Below, piece after piece: positions 29,955 to 40,797 of a DNA stretch of 64,000 bases (the stretch's first letter is position 1; the number at the start of each line of letters is the position of its first letter). A program made the position numbers and the translations under genes. Source of the DNA: Symbiodinium microadriaticum (lineage: Eukaryota; Sar; Dinophyceae; Suessiales; Symbiodiniaceae); assembly GCA_001939145.1 (NCBI GenBank), contig LSRX01001233.1, forward strand, positions 117,340 through 181,339. Direction: 5' to 3'. A model generated the notes under the pieces. That model ran no database searches. It saw only the letters and a program-made list of their open reading frames with translations, and was not told the DNA's origin.

Positions 29955-31530
29955 TTGCTCAGGCGCAAAGGTATGAAAACAGCCAAAGTTCAGATCATGA
30001 CGCGACTGAAAAAATTCTCAAGCGCCAGCATAAGGGGGACAAGGAGGAACTCCTCCCACATTACCTGCCTCGCGCGCAAAGACTGGCAGAGATGCTACCA
30101 CAGCTACAGGGCTCCGTTAGGGGCAACCTTGGCAGTCAAGAGCAACAGCAGCTCTGCAGGGAGTGTGGAGCGATCTTTATCGAAACAGGCGCTCTGCGTA
30201 GGCACTCCCAGAAGCACCATCCTGGGGTCAGGCACTTCCCTAAAGGCCCTAAATTCGAACCGAAAAAGCACTCCAAAGCTGGAACGCCAGACTGTCTAGC
30301 TTGTGGTCGAGCTTTCAGGACCTATTTCTATCTCCGGAGACACATAGAGATCTCAACCTGTCCGTGCGTACATATTCTCCTTCGGGAGGATCAGCAGGAC
30401 AGTCTCCGGCAGACTGAGCTTGACAATGTGCACACAGATGTCAAGCGCGAATCTCTGCAGGACCCTGCGTCCGCAGCTTCCAACCCTGATCTCCACGTTT
30501 AGCTCATGGAGAGCTGTGCATTGTGTGGGCAGGCGTTAGCAGGCAACAAAGCCGTCAAACAGCACCTAAACCGTCAGCATCCAGAAGTCATGAGCAGAGT
30601 TCTGCAGATCATCACATCACGTCTGCAGCAACATAAGGTGATGATGAAAAAGGGGAGCACCTGCCGATATTGCCAAACTAAGGTTGATGCACCTGGAAGG
30701 CATTCAGAACAATGTGTGCCTCTTCTGCAAACGCATGTTCTTCAAGAAGCTCAGCGGCAGGGGCTGGACATGACTCCTCGAACTTATGAAGCTAAGCCTA
30801 AGAAGTCATCCAAACCCCCTAAAGACGAACCTCAGGTTGGTCTGCGAGTGCCTGTCTTCGTTCTGAATGGCTTTTGGTGTTTGGCTAATCGTAGAAATCA
30901 TTGCTACGCCAACTCGGTACTGCAGATTCTACATTGGGTTATTCCCTCAGCTGAGCTCTCACTTCTGCAGGAACCGATACGAGCTAGTCAGCTAGCGCAC
31001 CTCACGCCTGAACATCCCTCTCTTGAGCCAGCAACTCGAGGCTGCACTTTTGATGGGCGTCAGCAGGATGCAGCGGAATTTCTCACAGCCATTTTGCCAA
31101 AGTTTTCCCCCTTGTCCTTGGGGGCTTGGGAGACGCGCTCTCCAATGGAAGCTGGGTACATCGTGGACGAGGAAGGTAATTCCCCGGTGTCTTTACATGT
31201 AGAAATGGCAGCAGATCTGCAAACCATGATCAACAGTTGGAGCAATAGATCACCGATTCATGCCTTCTTACCCCCCAGCAAGATTTGTCTGCCTTGCCCT
31301 GCCTCGATATGCAGGACATGGCAAAAACAGTCAGCCAGGTAAGCTGGAAGGAGTCGTTGAACTTCCTTTGTGTGCAGGAGCTGACTCCTCACTAGCAAGG
31401 GTCCCCTTCCGACTAAGGTCGTGGATTGTGCATCTTGGAGCAGAGCGTCAGGCCACTATCGCAGCCTTGTGCTCTCGGAAGGACAATGGTATCTAGGGAC
31501 GACGCATGCTCACCATCTGCCTGTCAGCTG
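29955..31530 (+). pseudogene. C2H2 zinc finger plus ubiquitin-specific protease ORF, decayed
   Basis: The main frame runs 30092-31342 and is broken once by an in-frame TAG (30500-30502). Before the TAG are two fingers (Cys22, Cys25, His38, His42; Cys68, Cys71, His84, Cys90, numbered from 30092). After it are two more (Cys4, Cys7, His20, His25; Cys53, Cys56, His66, Cys70 from 30506). Then comes a USP domain with the Cys box NHCYANSVLQ (Cys133) and the QQDAAEF box. A frameshift near 31,270 moves to PRYAGHGKNSQ, and the His box SGHYRSLVLSEGQWYLG is in another frame near 31,450. Upstream, the frame changes at an A6 run (30,011-30,016). Fusions of this kind occur in dinoflagellate non-LTR-type elements as I recall, so a mobile origin is likely but not proven here. 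Confidence 0.7.
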
Positions 31531-31689
31531 GCTGATCAGCTGATTGCTTGCAACTGCTACCTTTTGCTACTCGAGCATCAGGCGGATTAGTCCCGAAGGC
31601 CCAAAGGGACATCATATCATGTCCCTTCAAGATTTCTTCCGTAGTGGGCCCATGATGGACAGTACCTCTAAGAGAGGTGATGCACCGAG

Positions 31690-32465
31690 CAACTCTGGAG
31701 GAGAATCTCCCCAGAAGCGTCAGAAAGGAGGAGGAGTTCCCCTTTCAAAGGGCCAGGGCAGAGGCACAGGCGGAAGTCAACGCAGCAGACCATCTGGTTG
31801 GAGGAGTAACTCCCAAGTTCCGGATAGCCACATCTCGCTCGGTGGAAGCAGTGCGATTTGTCAGGAGTAGTAGCTCCTCAGGCATATCCCGAGGAGAAAC
31901 TCCCACGAGTACAGCTCAGCACCCAGCATCTTTATGGCATTTTGCCACGCGCTGTAGCCTCTGAGTGGAGAAACTCCCCAGAGAGCTAAGTGGGGCTCTC
32001 TGCTTGCCCAAAAAGCTTCCGAGCCTGTTGCCAGAATTCTTCTCAATGTGAAAGGCAGACAGATAACTCCCCTAAAGCATCCAGCAGGCAGCCTTTTTCG
32101 CGTAAAGACCGGTTTGACTTTTCTCCTGCTCAACTGAGGGGAGGAACTCCCTCGATCAGCTTGAGGCTCAGCCGCCATGAAACACCAAGGCAGACGAAAG
32201 CGTAACCGTCATGCAAGCATCGCAGTTGTAACTGTCAGGCCTGCAGCCTTAAGGGGCGGGGCAGCAGCAGGTGTTGAGCTAAGGCTCGACCTGCAAACCT
32301 TCCAGCGATGCTCAGCAACCTGCAGTCCAGGAGAGATCTGTGAAGCGAGCTACCACGGCTCCTGCTGTCTTGAGGGACGGGGAGCTTCCAGTGCTTTGCA
32401 CCGAGTGAGTAGACTCCTTAAGCTCAGTAGTTGGAAGTTGCAACTTGAGGTGGAGTAACTCCCCA
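31690..32465. repeat. Array of short GGAG-n-CTCC hairpins
   Basis: At least seven short inverted repeats of the form GGAG(G)ARNACTCCC occur in 780 bases, near 31,700, 31,800, 31,888, 31,965, 32,135 and 32,447, with half-sites between (for example ATAACTCCCC near 32,063). Stems are 4-6 pairs with loops of 2-5 bases. Spacing is irregular. Frames through it give broken Ser/Asn/Arg peptides, so it is probably the decayed continuation of the element that carries the USP ORF. Confidence 0.65.
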
Positions 32466-32554
32466 AGGGACCCAAAAAAAGGGAAATAAGCTGAGTCGTC
32501 GCAAAGAGAGGATAGCTATACGAAGCATTCGAGGACTTCTCCCGCTGCGAGTGA

Positions 32555-32780
32555 ATGAATGCTGTTGTTATTGCTGTTGTTGTTGCTGTTGTTGCTGCTG
32601 CTGTTGCTGATGTTGTTATTATTGTTGCTGTTGTTGTTTTGTTATTGTTCTACCTTCTTTGCTGTCTCTTTTTATTCCTTTTTTCCTTTTTTTTCTTACG
32701 TTCTTCCTTGTTTTCGTTTCTTCCTTCCTTTCTTTCTCTTCTTCCTTTCTTCCTTCATTGTTTCCTTGCTGTTTTGCTTC
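32555..32780 (+). repeat. (GTT/GCT)n then pyrimidine-rich tract
   Basis: About 30 imperfect GTT/GCT units (32,555-32,650), then a T/C-rich stretch with TTCC and TTTC repeats to 32,780. Open frames give Val/Leu or Phe/Leu runs and are not genes. From 32,790 to 33,400 nothing else is recognised. Confidence 0.85.
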
Positions 32781-33409
32781 CTTCTGACCTACGAATTCGG
32801 CACGCAGCCGTCCAAAATGCAAGAATATAGTGTTTCCTAGGCAAACAAAGCAGGAAAAGGAGCAAAAACAAAAAAAAAGACCAAAAACACAAAAAAAAAT
32901 AGGCCCTCCTTTTCGTTTTTCTTGGAAGCCACAGGGAGATGCTTGTTGCATCTCATGGTCTCGCTCTACGTCGATGACGGCCACTTAGACGACTTGGAAT
33001 GTGCAGGCGGGCATGGCCAGGCCTTGTGGAAGGAGTTGGCGGCAGCAGACGGCTAGCCGTTCACAGCTGCCAAAGCCCAAGCCCTTGCACTCCGCAATGC
33101 TTTCTTGGGCATCTTTCACGATACCAGTGCCGCCTTCAGTGCATGGTGTTTCATTTCACGCAGAGCAAGGCCTTCTGGACAAAATTTGTTACATGCACGC
33201 TTGCGGTAACAAGCTTTCGGCTGACAGCAAGCAACATGCATGTTTACAAACCACACCCGCCCTTTGCTCAATTGCCGCCTGCAGAGCAGTCACGCCTTGC
33301 CTTACTGCATTCAAGCTATGGACTATAAAACGAAACGTGAAAACTACCGAAAACGCCTGTGTTTATCACTAGCTCAGGGCAGATCTAAGTGGAGAGTGCC
33401 GAAGTGACG

Positions 33410-34770
33410 TCCGAAAAATGATTAAAAGTCCAAAAAACGAAAAAATGTAGCTTTCGAACCAAGAATGTAAAATCCCGCTAAGACAAGGAATCGAAAACCG
33501 GAGAAGTCACGAAAAACAGTGAAATCGAAAAGTCCTGAAAACGCAGAAAGTTGAAAAGTCCGGGGCGGATTATACAGCCGTATGTTAGGGATGGGGTTCG
33601 ACCGTCTGTATAAAGACGACTCGTGCACCAACCGACGGATTCGGGCAGCGCGGATTCGCGCAGCGAATTGCGTGCACTAGTGCACAGGATACGATCTCCG
33701 GAGAACGCTGGATTCGAGCGGCATAGATCCGTGCACCAGGAAACTTACAAACCCTAAATAACCCCAAAGTTCCTGGAACCCCTAAAAACCGCACCGACTC
33801 GGCTCTCCTGGCCAAGGCCTTGGCCTAAGCCGCTGAGTCTCCCGACTCGACACTCCCGAAACCCACTGAGAACCCCCAAAAGCGGAAGAACTGCTCCCCC
33901 GATGCATGGCCAATTGTCGCGAGTGCCTGGATCACAGTGCTCGAATCGGGGCCAAACTCGAATCTTGTCTGCGCTGCTCCATTGAGAGACGAAACCACGG
34001 CTTTCTCGTACTCTCAATCAAAATGCCGTTCCGTGACAGGATTTAGGATGTAAAACTCATGAAAAGCATAGGACTTAGGATCTATCGATTCTATCGGGCT
34101 TGGGGGTACAGGGTCTAGTCTTTTGGGAATCACCAACAAGCCCTGTTTCTCATGTCTAGGCATACAGCACACACACCGCCAAACCAGCACCTTGAAGCCT
34201 AAAACTTGCTCAGGGGCGGCTAGAAGGCGGACCGACTTGGTAGACCTAAAAACTTGCAGACTCCTGAAAACATCTGATTCCAGAGCCTGCTTAAGGGGTC
34301 AGGGCCGTTAGTGAGATAGGTTCTTACTCGTCAGTCTTGCGATTCAAGGCTGAAGGCTTCACAGGCTCTATTCGTGAGACGCAGATACAGTTACTAGGTT
34401 CCTACCTTTAAGTAGTTTCAGCATTTTCTCATGTTCAGGGCTGTTTGCAGGGCCACTGCTTAGGGGTGCACGGTGCCATGCCTGGCACCTGGCATTTCAG
34501 TGCAGCATTCTGACCTTGACAGCTTGTAGCTGCCGCAAGGATGTAAAATCTCAAAGTCTGAAAGTTCGAAAAAAATTAGAAAATCGAAAATGCCAAAAAC
34601 AAAAACTCCCGAAACGCTCGGGGAGTTTCGAAAGGACCAACAAAATTCAACAAAAGTTTGAAACAGCGCAGACACACACCAAAGGTTTTGAAAAGCTGAG
34701 AACGTTTCGACATGATGTCTCTTCAATTTTCACGCGCTTCCCTTTGGATCTGATCGTCTGGCGTTGCTTC
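33410..34770. repeat. A-rich region with CGAAAA/AAAGTCC words
   Basis: Phrases such as AATCGAAAA, AAAAGTCC and CCGAAA recur at 33,415-33,560 and 34,545-34,660. A hairpin AAACTCC...GGAGTTT lies near 34,603-34,629. The DNA between (33,600-34,500) has no recognised gene. Confidence 0.5.
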
Positions 34771-35449
34771 CATTTCTTCTAGCACGAGCCATGGTCTTGT
34801 AGCCTTGCCCATATGTTGTTGCTCATGCGCCCTCAAAATCCGCAGGCATTGATTCGACAAATGAAACAAATTATGTAAAGGATCCAGCTACTTCTTACAC
34901 GACTGTTCGATGCCAGCAAGAGTCGATTTTTCAGGCACGTGGAACTCTGAATTCTAGGGTCTGTTTGAGGCGACTTCCGCGAATTAGATCCATCCAAGCG
35001 ATTCGGAGCTCAATTCGCCTATCCAGGCTCGTGAAAGGCCCATGGAATAGCCACATGAAAAAGGGACTGCTTGCATGTGGGACCGACACAAAGAAATGTA
35101 CCGGTGCCGGTCAGCCGACTCTGCAACATGGCCTCTGATTGATTCATCCGGCATCGCAACATCGCAGCAATCGTCAATGCGGTTCTCCTACTCGAACCAA
35201 GAGGTGCGCCCATCGTCAACGGGCACAAACTTTTAATTTTTGTAAAAGGCGACATTCCCTTCGGTGTCTTCTGGCTGCGAATGAGCCATGGCAAACGCGT
35301 GTGTGTTTTCTTAACGTTTCCCTTCGTTCCTGCATGTTCCTGCCTTGTTGCTTCCCACATTGCCCCTGGAGCAGCATTCTGCCTTTTGTGGCCTTCGATT
35401 TGCTCCAGCATACCAGGGACCATGTGCCCTCATGCTGCTTCGCGCCTTC

Positions 35450-36990
35450 GACGTCAGAGCTTCGACGTCACATGCACGAGCATCTTGCTTGTGCGTCTAC
35501 TGCAACTGTGAAACACGATAAAATCTGGCATCCTCCAGCGGCACCACCAGGCCCCTCTGCTTCCACATACTTTGAGGACGATGAAAGGATTCATTACGTC
35601 CTGCATACTTGAAAGATACAGACACACGCCCAGAATTAAAGCTCTGGACACTGCTCCTGAGCCGCAACTGCAGAAGCAGCCTTCCGCAGGCCCTGCTGAA
35701 AGCCAAACCCCGATAGCATGCTTCGCAGCGGGCCCTCAGGGACCGACAAGTCTGCCGAAGCAACAAAAATTGTTTCACTCAGTTCTCCCGGTGCTTCCAC
35801 GTACCTAAAGTCGACTGACCGAATTCGGCGCACATCCACATGAGACAAAGTGGCAAAGACCTGAATGTGAGGCTGCAATCACTCTGTCAAGACATGTCAA
35901 GACACACAAGCAGCAGAAAAACTAGGAAAGGGCAAGTAAGCCAAGACACTGTAGTCATGACCATCGGTATCAGGGGAACCCTTTGCGTTGCGACTGCAGA
36001 GGACCGTTGCAATGCGTGGCCTTGGAGGCTAGATCCTGCAGGCCAAGCCCCAAGCCAAGCCGTCGTCGACCTGACAGCACGCTTCCAAGCGCCCACCGAA
36101 GACTCTAAGCACACCGGCTTCTGTCAATTCAAACAACGTGTTCGTGAAGTAGTGCTCCACGCCCCGGTCGCCAGAAACATCCACCACGCAGGCTCTCTTG
36201 TCAGTTTGTTCGTAGGCACCCTCGACCCCTGTGCACTTGAAGTGAGAAGAGCCTGCTTGCGAACTGTAAGCCAGAGTTCCTGACATGGCTTGGCAAAGAG
36301 TGCTGCCATTCGCTGCTTCGTAGAACGTTCGAAGCATTCGGGAGAAGAGATGCTCCCATGCTGTCCACCAGACCAGGCCTCGAAGTGGGCTCGCACGCAT
36401 TCTGAAAGATCTTTCTGCACTTCAGGGCCTTGCACACACGCACATTCATTCTACGTGGAACATGAAGATGGTGTCCCTTGTGGCCTCCGGAAACCCATCG
36501 TACCATGCCTGCTCAGCCGGCTCAAACCGAGACGCAAGCGAAGGCCTTGCAAAAGTGCAGGGAGCCTGCATCTCGGTGATCCCTGAAGCAAACAACGATC
36601 AGAAGACACACCCCCTCATTTCCTGCGCTGACACAGCCGCACGCACCTCGGCACCGTTCAAGAGGCGTCTCACAGCCTTGAGCGAAGCGCAGAAACAGCT
36701 CGTGCTCTGGCGTCCCACATGAACGCATCGCATGGCAATGTCTGCAGCCCCTACCTTTGAAACGCTCTCTACGTCGGCTGCACCCTCTCCACAAAGGCTT
36801 GCAATTTTTCAAGGTTTTGCGAGGTGCCGGACACACAGAGCTTCTCCCTGGCATCCCGGCAACCATTCACCAGCCTTCAGTGCAATGGTTTCTTCGGGTC
36901 GCTCCCGTGTGAGGGCACAGAGCTTATGAAAATCACGTGTTGGTCGCGACAGACGTCATTCTGCAGGAACTTTTTCTCCGCACGGATCAA
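35450..36990 (-). CDS. Unidentified multi-exon gene (limits unknown)
   Basis: Several minus-strand pieces read like protein and are bounded by AG acceptors: FEPAEQAWYDGFPEATR (near 36,500), VQKDLSECVRAHFEAW (36,400), GVEGAYEQTDKRACVVDV (36,200), TLSHVDVRRIRSVDF (35,830) and RGLVVPLEDARFYRV (35,530). In 36,030-36,430 all three minus frames are long and open, so exon choice is ambiguous. No domain is recognised. The existence of a gene is inferred from these pieces only. Confidence 0.3.
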
Positions 36991-37065
36991 AAGTTGCATG
37001 GTCTGAGACAACCTGTGCATGTTCAAAGGTCGGACGAGCTATGCTCGACATGATTCGGCACGACT

Positions 37066-38025
37066 CTACTTGGATGCCAGCTTCGAACTGACCTCTGCCC
37101 AGACTTCAGTGATGCCCTTGCCGCCGTCCACTTGTTTGACGATGCCCTTGTCCTTGTAGTGCTCCAAAATTGGGAGGGTCTGGTTTTTGTAGGCATCCAG
37201 ACGGGTTTTCAATGCTTCGGCCGTGTCGTCCGACCGCTGGTACAGAGCTTCACCGGTGATGTCGTCCTTCATCGTTTCCGGAACAGGCTTGCCATCAGCA
37301 CCCAGCTTCATGGACTTGGGCGGGCACGAGCGCACGTGGTAAGAGCGGCCACTGGCCTTGTGCATCCATCGTCCGCAGATGCGTTCTTCCAACATCTTCG
37401 GATCTACTGCGAACTCCAGGATGAGCGAGACGTTCTCCCCGCTCTTGGCCAGCATCGTGTCCAAGGCCTTCGCCTGAGCAAGCGTCCTGGGAAAGCCATC
37501 CAAAATGAAGCCTGCCTTGCAGTCTGGCTCCTTAATTCTGTCTGCGATGATGCCAATCACGATGTCATCAGAGACCAAGCCTCCTGAGCTCATGATCGCC
37601 TTTGCCTTCTTGCCGACCTCCGTTCCATTTGCCACAGCCTCACGGAGCATATCACCGGTACTGAGCTGCGGAACGTCCAGGGTCTCAACGATCTTCGGTC
37701 CCTGCGTCCCTTTGCCAGCACCGGGAGCACCGAACAGCATCATGATCTTCCTTGGCCAATACTTTTCATACCGCTCAGTCCTGGCTTCGGCTTGGCTCTT
37801 TCCGAAGAAATATCCGCCAGCACCGCCCAAAGCCAATCCTCCCAGCACTGCAGCGCCAAGGGCGGCTGCATCTGTTTCGCACCGCAGAGGAGCTGTCAAG
37901 GGCCCCGATTTGTGTTTTCTTTCCTGCGGTGCCCAAAGCGCAAGTCCTGCAGCACCAGTGGCACCGGCAGCGCCTGCCGCTGCAGCTGCACGAAGAGTTC
38001 GACCGCGGAACACACTGCGGAACAT
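37066..38025 (-). CDS. Adenylate kinase with N-terminal targeting and membrane segment
   Basis: A 319-residue protein from the ATG at 38025; the frame is open further up but with no ATG, and MFRSVFRGRTLR is a typical basic organelle presequence, so this start is preferred. An Ala/Gly-rich hydrophobic stretch (about residues 55-75, LGAAVLGGLALGGAGG) could span a membrane. The kinase follows: P-loop GAPGAGKG (99-106), AMP-binding STGDMLR (122-128), DGFPRT (176-181) and a long-form LID from about 216 (CGRWMHKASGRSYHV) with TGEALYQRSDD. It interconverts ATP + AMP and 2 ADP. Location is probably mitochondrial, or plastid or another membrane compartment. There are no introns, unlike the kinesin gene. 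Confidence 0.93.
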   Translation of the reverse strand: MFRSVFRGRTLRAAAAAGAAGATGAAGLALWAPQERKHKSGPLTAPLRCETDAAALGAAVLGGLALGGAGGYFFGKSQAEARTERYEKYWPRKIMMLFGAPGAGKGTQGPKIVETLDVPQLSTGDMLREAVANGTEVGKKAKAIMSSGGLVSDDIVIGIIADRIKEPDCKAGFILDGFPRTLAQAKALDTMLAKSGENVSLILEFAVDPKMLEERICGRWMHKASGRSYHVRSCPPKSMKLGADGKPVPETMKDDITGEALYQRSDDTAEALKTRLDAYKNQTLPILEHYKDKGIVKQVDGGKGITEVWAEVSSKLASK

Positions 38026-38127
38026 GATGGCACACGATGCAGAGCGAAGCTTCCTTTTGGCTTCTCTAACTTTGCTGTAGAGCCGCACCGATGCAAGAAG
38101 AATCGCTTGTGAGCCACACGATGACAC

Positions 38128-39345
38128 AGCAGAGACATTGAAGCCGGCAGTAAACGCTCTGTTTGCTTAGGCATGGGCTGCAAGATGCTGGCAAAGTCAC
38201 CAGTGCGCTAAAGCAGATGCACCGAAGCGTCAGTGACACCGTACCTGGCATGTGGCCGGAAAAGACAGCATCAAACAGATCCTTCGCGACAACCCAACGT
38301 ACCTACTGCAAAGCTCGAGGCATTCGCACAGCTGCAAAGCCCTGCGACAGGCCGCTGGCAATTAAAGACACGCTTTGCCAGCGGTCTGTTGCAACATTCA
38401 GCCAGGAATCATGGTGAAAGTTGCCCCACGTGTCAACACACTGCACGCCAAGACAAAGAAAGGCCATCCCATCCGGTACCCGTTGCCTTTGGAGGATGTT
38501 GGGGATTCTACGATTGTCGGTCACGGCATGTCACGGAATTGTGATGTGTTTAAATCCACACAGCCTCAACCACAACCCGGCCCAAGCATGCAGGGAGCCT
38601 TACAGGGAAGCAGATCCCGTCTCTTGAACGCCCACGACCGAAAAACACTGCGCATTCATATGTGGTACAGGGTATCTTGCTGAATGGGTAAGTCCGGAAA
38701 GGTCCCGTGTCAACACGAGTCATCAGAGCTGCAGCGTGAAGCGTTCGATGCAACATCTCACACATCTCACGGCTCAAGCTTTCCTAACTGTTGCCACGTT
38801 CTGCAGGAAGAACGGCACAACGGTTTCAGGGCAGTTCTGGCACAACGATACCCATCATCTCACCACACTTGGAACAACACGCGCATGCTCTAGACATCAG
38901 CCCAAGCATCTGGCAGGCCAACGTAATGAACTAAGTGGTCTTTGCACACCTCAATGCCTTGTCGTTGCCCCATTGTGAAATAGACACTACCAAAACTGGC
39001 GCTGTCTATGCATGAAGACTCGTCTGCAAGACAAGGCCTGCATCAAGATGCAAGATGCAGACCGATACAAAAGCGCTCGGGAAATTGTCGAAAGCCCTCA
39101 AAACAGTTCGTCATGGTTCATCTCCATTCAAACTGTTCGCACTTTTCCTGCTCCCTTCCCTCACCTTGTATTCTAACATCCTAGACGCCCCCAAGCGGTC
39201 CGGTCTTACAGTGCTGTCCCTTCAGCAATGGCACAACACTTGCATGTATGCGCCGTAATCGTTTCTGTTTCAAGTGGTTTCAAGACACTAGATCCCTGTG
39301 CGTGTAGCCATACCAACTGTGTTGTCCGCGTGCAAGGGCAAGCCT
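38128..39345. other. No gene identified
   Basis: Only short frames on both strands with no recognised domain. This is the upstream side of the adenylate kinase gene. I could not place a spliced-leader acceptor or promoter. Confidence 0.4.
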
Positions 39346-39348
39346 TTT

Positions 39349-40050
39349 TATTTCTTTCTGATTCCTGTCGCCCTAAACATATAAGGCATTCAAAAAATAT
39401 AATATGAAAAGAAATATTGAAACATCAATCTATGAAATGACGCTGCATTCACTCGCTCACCTTTATTTTGCGATGGGGCTTCAAAGAAGTCTTGGTAGCA
39501 AGAAGAAGCACCGATCGTCCATGGAGGGGCTTCAAAGAAGTCTTGGTAGCAAGAAGAAGCACCGATCGTCCATGGCCGAACAGATCGGGCCCTCCACACC
39601 CCGACAGGTAAAGCAAAAAGATTGGGCGGGCGGGACAAAAATCTAAGCATTTGCTCAGCTAAGGGGTTTCCCACCTCCCCCTTTGGGCCGATATGTTGCA
39701 TGAGAGTCTCATTCCCAATCAGTCAGGCAAAAGCTCAGACGATTAAGGGAAAACTTCGGGCGACTTGGAAAGTAAACTATCCAAAAACGGAATCAGCGAA
39801 ATAAAACTCTACCACCTTCGGTGAGTTTCGTCTTATTTCTTTCTGATTCCTGTCGCCTTAAACATATAAGGGCATTGAAAAATTATAAAATAAAAGAAGA
39901 CGTTGAAACATCAATTCATGATAACATGAAATGATGCTGCCTTCACTCGCTCACCTTCATTTTGCGATGGGGCTTCAAAGAAGTCTTGGTAGCAAGAAGA
40001 AGCACCGATCGTCCATGGAAACCGAACAGATCGAGCCCTCCACACCACAG
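39349..40050. repeat. Diverged direct duplication of about 230 bp
   Basis: TTTCTTTCTGATTCCTGTCGCC, AAACATATAAGG, TTGAAACATCAAT and CACTCGCTCACC recur in order at 39,349-39,600 and 39,833-40,050, offset about 484 bases. Each copy carries GGGGCTTCAAAGAAGTCTTG. In the first copy that segment is itself duplicated. Confidence 0.85.
39475..39576 (+). repeat. 51-bp tandem repeat (two units)
   Basis: GGGGCTTCAAAGAAGTCTTG begins at 39475 and 39526, a 51-base period that keeps the reading frame (GLQRSLGSKKKHRSSM twice). Only two units, so not a CRISPR. A single unit lies at about 39,967-40,016. Confidence 0.9.
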
Positions 40051-40379
40051 AAGCGCCAGAGGATCAAGAGCATAGTGCCTTAAGCGAAGTGAAGCATCGA
40101 GGTTGCTGAAATTTTTTCTTTGAAGAAGCATCCGATGGATTCTGACTCCATGCCCCGTTCGGACTCGTGCGAAGTTGCGCCACAGAAAGACGATGACTCC
40201 GATTGGATTTCTGCGTGTTCTCTCGACTATCAGTTCTACCAGTAACATGCTGCGGCAGCCCGATAATTGTGCTTGCGCAGCCGCCTCGCCACGCCTGCCA
40301 TCCCTGCCAGCTTTTGCTGCGCCACACATGCCACGCCTGCCGAGGTCGATCAAAGTGACCTGCTGCAAGTGTTGTGCCG

Positions 40380-40600
40380 CTTTGCGTCGAAGAAAGAGAC
40401 AGGAATGCAAGCAGAACAGCGGGCTGCTCTTTTTTTCGACCCCGAAATGTCTTTTTCTAGACCGCACGATTGGTCCATCTTGTTTTCGACCGGCATATGT
40501 CTTTTTTTCGACCTCCAGCTTTTCAGTCCCGCAATGAGGCCTAGAAAAAGAGCACTCAAAGAATTTTTCCACACACAATGAGGAGGAAGNAGCATCGCGA
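40380..40600. repeat. Repeats of TTTTTTCGACC ... TGTCTTTTT, with one N
   Basis: TTTTCGACC followed by ATGTCTTTTT recurs near 40,432, 40,493 and 40,506. An undetermined base lies at 40590. Confidence 0.6.
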
Positions 40601-40655
40601 CTGTTTCTCAGTCGCTTTGCCTCTCTTTTTCACCTGCGCCCTGGAGTAGATCCGA

Positions 40656-40760
40656 AGAGTTCGCGGCTGAAGCCAAAAGGGGCCGTATCAGCCCTCAAAC
40701 TCTGGGAGTCCGCAGGCTGAAGCCAAAGAAGCTGTATCAGCCTTTAAACTCGTGAGCTCA
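40656..40760. repeat. Two copies of a GGCTGAAGCC...ATCAGCC unit
   Basis: GGCTGAAGCCAAA...GTATCAGCC..AAACTC occurs twice about 50 bases apart. Each copy can pair GGCTGA with TCAGCC. It lies just 3' of the element 3 recombinase on the minus strand and may be part of that element's end. Confidence 0.7.
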
Positions 40761-40797
40761 CTTGACCCCATACTTCCCCAAAATTCCGACTCTTCGC

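Noticed and set aside
38106..38117. Relict spliced leader upstream of adenylate kinase (GTGGCTCACAAG on the minus strand)
   Set aside because: Only about ten bases resemble the dinoflagellate leader end TTGGCTCAAG, with an inserted base and no match further 5'.
39475..39576. CRISPR-like repeats
   Set aside because: Two adjoining units without spacers in a eukaryotic genome; the 48-bp units at 45,515 are likewise contiguous.
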